Assembly (NCBI RefSeq): GCF_000284255.1
Contig: NC_017075.1
Span: 1,550,001-1,614,000, forward strand
Origin: Rubrivivax gelatinosus IL144
GTDB taxonomy: Bacteria > Pseudomonadota > Gammaproteobacteria > Burkholderiales > Burkholderiaceae_C
Length of the DNA stretch: 64,000 bases
Direction of reading: 5' to 3'
Position numbers and translations under genes: made by a program. This document shows, piece by piece, positions 60,240-64,000 of the stretch (its first letter is position 1; each line of letters begins with the position of its first letter). The notes under the pieces are model-generated. The model did no database searches, was not told the DNA's origin, and saw only the letters and a list, made by a program, of their open reading frames with translations.

Positions 60240-61733
60240 ATGCAGAACCTGAACCCGATGAACTGGCTCGCCCTCCAGCCCGAGATCTGGCTGCTGGCCG
60301 CGATCTGCGTGATCGCGATCGTCGATCTCTTCATCAGCGACCCCGAGCGCCGCCCGACCTTCTGGCTGACGCAGCTCGCGGTGCTGGTGTTCTCCGGCAT
60401 CCACTTCGCTGCCTTCGACTCCGGCGCCACCACCTACGCGATGGGCGGCCAAGTCGTGACCGACCCGATGGGCCATCTGCTGGCCTTCTTCGCCGGCGTC
60501 GCGCTGCTGGTCACCGTGGCCTACGCGCGGCCGACGCTCGGCCCGCGCGAGATGCAGAAGGGCGAGTTCTACGTGCTCGCGATGCTGGTGCTGCTGGGCG
60601 TGTCGGTGATGACCTCGGCCAACAGCTTCCTCGTCGTCTATCTCGGCCTGGAACTGATGAGCCTGTCGCTGTACGCGCTGGCCGCGCTGCGCCGCGACCA
60701 CGCCGTCGCCACCGAGGCGGCGATGAAGTACTTCGTGCTCGGCGCGCTGGCCAGCGGCTTCCTGCTGTACGGCATGTCGATGATGTACGGCGCCACCGGC
60801 TCGCTGGAGATCCCGCGCGTCTTCGAGGAGATCTCGACCAACCCGAACATCAACCGCGAGGTGCTGGTCTTCGGCGTCGTCTTCGTCGTCGCCGGCGTCG
60901 CCTTCAAGCTCGGCGCCGCGCCCTTCCACATGTGGGTGCCCGACGTCTACCAGGGCGCGCCGACCTCGGTGACGCTGCTGATCGGCGGTGCGCCCAAGTT
61001 CGCCGCCTTCGCGATCACGATCCGCCTGCTCGTCGAGGGCATGCTGGGCCTGGCGGTCGACTGGCAGCAGATGTTCATCGTGCTGGCCGTGGCCTCGCTG
61101 GTCGTCGGCAACGTCGTCGCCATCGCGCAGACCAACCTGAAGCGCATGCTGGCGTATTCGACGATCGCGCAGATGGGCTTCATCCTGCTCGGCATGTCCG
61201 CCGGTGTCGTCAGCGGCAACACGCTGTCGGCCGGCAACGCCTACAGCTCGGCGATGTTCTACGTCGTCGCCTACGTGCTGACGACGCTGGGCACCTTCGG
61301 CCTGATCATGGTGCTGTCGCGCCAGGGCTTCGAGAGCGAGCAGATCGAAGACCTCGCCGGCCTCGGCCGCCGCAGCCCGTGGATCGCCGGCGTGATGAGC
61401 ATCTTCATGTTCTCGCTGGCCGGCCTGCCGCCGATGGTCGGCTTCTACGCCAAGCTGGCGGTGCTGCAGGCGCTGGTGTCGACCAACGTCGAAGGCTACG
61501 TCTGGCTGGCGGTGTTCGCGGTGATGATGTCGCTGATCGGCGCCTACTACTACCTGCGCGTCGTGAAGGTCATGTACTTCGACGAACCCAAGCTCGCCGG
61601 CCCGGTGGGCCAGAGCTCCGGCGTCAACGCGCTGCTGGCGGTCAACGGCCTGGCGGTGCTGGTCTTCGGCCTGCTGCCGGGCGGCCTGATGGCGATGTGC
61701 CGCGACGCCATCGTCAAGGCCCTCACCAGCTGA
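60240..61733 (+). CDS. nuoN: NADH-quinone oxidoreductase subunit N
   Basis: A 497-residue antiporter-like subunit (ND2) with about 14 helices. The ELMSLSLYALAALRRDH segment, the KLGAAPFHMWVPDVYQGAPTSVTLLI motif and LAYSTIAQMGFILLGM are intact. It closes the 14-gene operon. A NUDIX gene begins seven bases later; the small DUF2818 gene often found here in relatives is not present in the gap. Confidence 0.97.
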   Translation: MQNLNPMNWLALQPEIWLLAAICVIAIVDLFISDPERRPTFWLTQLAVLVFSGIHFAAFDSGATTYAMGGQVVTDPMGHLLAFFAGVALLVTVAYARPTLGPREMQKGEFYVLAMLVLLGVSVMTSANSFLVVYLGLELMSLSLYALAALRRDHAVATEAAMKYFVLGALASGFLLYGMSMMYGATGSLEIPRVFEEISTNPNINREVLVFGVVFVVAGVAFKLGAAPFHMWVPDVYQGAPTSVTLLIGGAPKFAAFAITIRLLVEGMLGLAVDWQQMFIVLAVASLVVGNVVAIAQTNLKRMLAYSTIAQMGFILLGMSAGVVSGNTLSAGNAYSSAMFYVVAYVLTTLGTFGLIMVLSRQGFESEQIEDLAGLGRRSPWIAGVMSIFMFSLAGLPPMVGFYAKLAVLQALVSTNVEGYVWLAVFAVMMSLIGAYYYLRVVKVMYFDEPKLAGPVGQSSGVNALLAVNGLAVLVFGLLPGGLMAMCRDAIVKALTS

Positions 61734-61740
61734 TGCCCCG

Positions 61741-62346
61741 ATGAACGACGAAACCAACGACGGCCACCTGCGCGAACGCCGCACCGGCGGACGCACGCTG
61801 CTCGAAGGCGGTTTCCTCGAAGTCCACCGCGACGACGTCGTGCTGCCCGACGGCAGCGCGGCGACACGCGAGTACATCCGCCACCCTGGCGCGGTGGCCG
61901 TCGTGCCGTTGCTCGACGACGGCCGCGTCGTGCTGGTGCGCCAGTACCGCTACCCGATCGCCCGCACGATCGTCGAGATCCCGGCCGGCAAACGCGACGC
62001 GGGCGAGAGCACGCTGGAGTGCGCGCGGCGCGAGCTGCGCGAGGAGACGGGTTTCCGCGCCCGCGAGTGGGCCTTCGCCTGCGAGATCCACAACGCCGCC
62101 GCCTATTCCAGCGAGAGCATCTGGATCTACTTCGCGCGCGGCCTGATCGGCGGCGAGCAGAAGCTCGACGACGGCGAGTTCGTCGAGGTCATGAAGCTCA
62201 GTGAAGCCGAGCTCGACGCGCTGGCGATGGGCGACGGCCTGCCTGACGTGAAGACGCGCATCGGCCTGCACTGGCTGCAGCGCTGGCGCGCTGGCGCCTG
62301 GCCGCTCGCGTGGCAGCCCGACCCGGAGGACGGCGAGCCCGCCTGA
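61741..62346 (+). CDS. NUDIX hydrolase (ADP-ribose pyrophosphatase type)
   Basis: A 201-residue NUDIX enzyme. The Nudix box is AGKRDAGESTLECARRELREETGF with the catalytic glutamates of REL-x-EE-x-G. The N-terminal HPGAVAVVPLLDDGRVVLVRQYRYPI is characteristic of ADP-ribose pyrophosphatases. It hydrolyses an ADP-ribose-like substrate. It directly follows nuoN and precedes the DUF1178 gene, a set conserved in Burkholderiales. Confidence 0.93.
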   Translation: MNDETNDGHLRERRTGGRTLLEGGFLEVHRDDVVLPDGSAATREYIRHPGAVAVVPLLDDGRVVLVRQYRYPIARTIVEIPAGKRDAGESTLECARRELREETGFRAREWAFACEIHNAAAYSSESIWIYFARGLIGGEQKLDDGEFVEVMKLSEAELDALAMGDGLPDVKTRIGLHWLQRWRAGAWPLAWQPDPEDGEPA

Positions 62347-62352
62347 AGCGCG

Positions 62353-62802
62353 ATGAAGGTGCTGGACCTGCGCTGCGCGAACGGCCATCGTTTCGAGGGC
62401 TGGTTCGCTTCCGACGACGACTTCATGGACCAGAACGGCCGCGGTCTTGTCGAGTGCCCGATCTGCGGCGACCACGTCGTCACGCGGCTGCCCAGCGCGC
62501 CGCGGCTGAACCTCTCCGGTGCCAAGGAGCCGCCGCCCGAGCCGCCCCAGGCGCCCAAGGCACCGGCGACCGACGCCGACCTGCAGGCCGCCTGGCTGGG
62601 CGCGGTGCGCCAGCTGCTGGCCGACACCGAGGACGTCGGCGGCCGTTTCGCCGAGGAGGCGCGGCGCATCCACTACGGCGAGAGCGAGAACCGCGGCATC
62701 CGCGGCCAGACCACGCCCGAGGAGCGCCAGGCGCTCAGCGACGAAGGCATCGAGGTGCTGACCGTGCCGCTGCCGGCGGCGCTGAAGGGGCCGCTGCAAT
62801 AA
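62353..62802 (+). CDS. DUF1178 family protein
   Basis: A 149-residue protein of unknown function. It begins MKVLDLRCANGHRFEGWFAS and has a CPICGDHVVTRLPSAP segment, so four cysteines may bind a metal ion as a zinc ribbon. The centre is Pro/Ala-rich, and the C-terminal helical domain ends EERQALSDEGIEVLTVPLP. It follows the NUDIX gene by six bases. The family occurs only in Proteobacteria next to such genes; no role is assigned. Confidence 0.9.
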   Translation: MKVLDLRCANGHRFEGWFASDDDFMDQNGRGLVECPICGDHVVTRLPSAPRLNLSGAKEPPPEPPQAPKAPATDADLQAAWLGAVRQLLADTEDVGGRFAEEARRIHYGESENRGIRGQTTPEERQALSDEGIEVLTVPLPAALKGPLQ

Positions 62803-62821
62803 GCGGCCGCCTGGCGCGGCG

Positions 62822-64000
62822 TCAGAGGACGCGGCCGGGGTTCAGCAGGTTCTGCGGGTCCAGCGCACGCTTGATCGCGCGCATCATCGCCAGCGCCACC
62901 GGCGACTTGCGTTCGGCGAGCTCCTCGCGCTTCAACTGCCCGATGCCGTGCTCGGCCGAGATCGAACCGCCGCAGGCCATCACCGCGTCGTAGACGATGC
63001 GGTTGACCGCCGGCTCCCGTTCGGCGAGGAAGGCCTTGGCGTCCTGGCCCGCGGGCGCCTGCACGTTGTAGTGCAGGTTGCCGTCGCCCAGGTGGCCGAA
63101 ACACACCAGCCGCACGCCGGGAATCGCCGCGGCCAGCGCGGCGTCGGTGGCGGCGCAGAAGCGGGGAATGGCCGACACCGGCAGCGCGATGTCGTGCTTG
63201 ATGTTGAGCCCTTCCTCGGCCTGGGCCAGCGGGATCGACTCGCGCAGATGCCACATCGCGTGGGATTGCGACAGATTGGCGGCCACCGCGGCGTCGCCGA
63301 CGATGCCGTCTTCCAGCGCCGCGCCCAGCAGGGCCTCGAAACGCTCCTGCGCCGCGGCTTCGCCGTCGGTGTCGCTCTGCTCCAGCAGCACCGTCCACGG
63401 CGCACCGGGCAGCGGCCGCGGCAGTGCCGGGAAGTGTTTGGCCACCAGTTCCAGCGCGAAGCGGCCCATGACCTCGAAGCCCGTGAGCCCGGCGCCCAGC
63501 CGCGTGCGCGCCAGATTCAGCAGCGCGACGCAGTCGTCCAGGCTCTGGCAGGCGGCGAGTGCCGTCGTCACCGCCGCCGGCTGCGGGAACAGCTTCAGCG
63601 TCGCCGCGGTGATGATGCCCAGCGTGCCCTCGCTGCCGACGAAGAGGTCGCGCAGGTCGTAGCCGGTGTTGTCCTTGCGCAGGCCCGACAGGCCGTCCCA
63701 GACCTCGCCGGTGGCGGTGACGACCTCCAGCCCCAGGCACAGCTCGCGCGCGTTGCCGAAGCGCAGCACCTGGGTGCCGCCGGCGTTGGCCGCGAGGTTG
63801 CCGCCGATCGTGCAGCTGCCTTCGGCCGCCAGGCTCAGCGGGAACAGCAGGCCCTGCGCGGCCGCCGCTTCCTGCACCGCCTGCAGCACGCAGCCGGCTT
63901 CGGCGGTCAGCGTCAGGTTGGCGGCGTCGATCGTGCGGATGCGGTTCAGGCGTTGCAGGCTCAGCAGCACCTGCCGGCCGCTGTTGTCGGGCACGCCGCC
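62822..64000 (-). CDS. FAD-binding oxidase (GlcD/D-2-hydroxyglutarate dehydrogenase type); N-terminus outside window
   Basis: A partial flavoprotein gene, running in from beyond the right edge and ending at 62822. The visible part includes the second half of the FAD-binding domain (GGNLAANAGGTQVLRFGNARELCLGLEVVTATG, VGSEGTLGIITAATLKL) and the C-terminal domain with FGHLGDGNLHYNVQAP, where the conserved histidines bind the metal or substrate, and SAEHGIGQLKREEL. This is the VAO family of D-2-hydroxyacid dehydrogenases. The substrate (glycolate, D-lactate or D-2-hydroxyglutarate) is not decided by the visible part. It converges with the DUF1178 gene. Confidence 0.93.
   Translation of the reverse strand, partial: GGVPDNSGRQVLLSLQRLNRIRTIDAANLTLTAEAGCVLQAVQEAAAAQGLLFPLSLAAEGSCTIGGNLAANAGGTQVLRFGNARELCLGLEVVTATGEVWDGLSGLRKDNTGYDLRDLFVGSEGTLGIITAATLKLFPQPAAVTTALAACQSLDDCVALLNLARTRLGAGLTGFEVMGRFALELVAKHFPALPRPLPGAPWTVLLEQSDTDGEAAAQERFEALLGAALEDGIVGDAAVAANLSQSHAMWHLRESIPLAQAEEGLNIKHDIALPVSAIPRFCAATDAALAAAIPGVRLVCFGHLGDGNLHYNVQAPAGQDAKAFLAEREPAVNRIVYDAVMACGGSISAEHGIGQLKREELAERKSPVALAMMRAIKRALDPQNLLNPGRVL

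Overview
The window is a G+C-rich chromosomal segment (roughly 70%) with tightly packed genes and many ATGA/GTGA stop-start overlaps. Gene content and order point to a betaproteobacterium of the order Burkholderiales, close to Rubrivivax/Leptothrix: an nuoA-N operon next to tRNA-Leu(GAG)-secG-tpiA, an isc operon led by iscR, zapB-zapA-6S RNA-EVE, an intracellular PHA depolymerase, TRAP transporter genes and an Anbu-type proteasome homologue. The genus is inferred from overall gene character, not from a marker sequence.

Layout. 1-5.8 kb: a cobalamin operon (end of a periplasmic binding protein, FecCD permease, ABC ATPase, cobQ, cobT, cobS, cobC) that joins corrinoid import to nucleotide-loop assembly. 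5.9-16.2 kb: housekeeping genes (a tiny secreted or membrane peptide, a PPC-domain protein, a hydrolase, Anbu, mutS, suhB, trmJ, cysE, a MoaB/MogA-type protein, darP/yjgA, pmbA). 16.3-19.8 kb: a TRAP transporter whose binding protein converges on its permease genes across a two-way terminator. 19.9-25.5 kb: a DUF442-type phosphatase, yqeY, rpsU, ybiB, a PAS-GGDEF protein with a destroyed active site, a TauE exporter, an EVE protein, 6S RNA, zapA and a zapB-like gene. 25.5-32.2 kb: nth, rsxB, phaZ, an aromatic aminotransferase, uvrB and a low-molecular-weight phosphatase. 32.2-38.1 kb: iscR-iscS-iscU-iscA-(GNAT)-hscB-hscA-fdx behind a clear sigma70 promoter that overlaps a type 1 IscR site. 38.1-46.9 kb: tsaD, an orphan ABC binding protein, an aminotransferase, rpsO-pnp, a quinone oxidoreductase, tpiA and secG. 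47.0-62.8 kb: tRNA-Leu, the complete 14-gene complex I operon, a NUDIX hydrolase and a DUF1178 gene. The window ends inside a leftward FAD-linked oxidase gene.

The most interesting non-coding signal is in the fdx-tsaD gap, on the strand opposite to both genes. A near-perfect sigma54 (-24/-12) promoter is followed at the right distance by about 90 nt that fold into two small hairpins flanking an unpaired CUCCUC (anti-Shine-Dalgarno) stretch, and end in a 12-bp terminator hairpin with eight U. This looks like a free-standing RpoN-dependent small RNA that I cannot match to a family I know. Other non-coding elements are 6S RNA, a structured rpsO leader and a branched terminator with an embedded small ORF between tRNA-Leu and nuoA.
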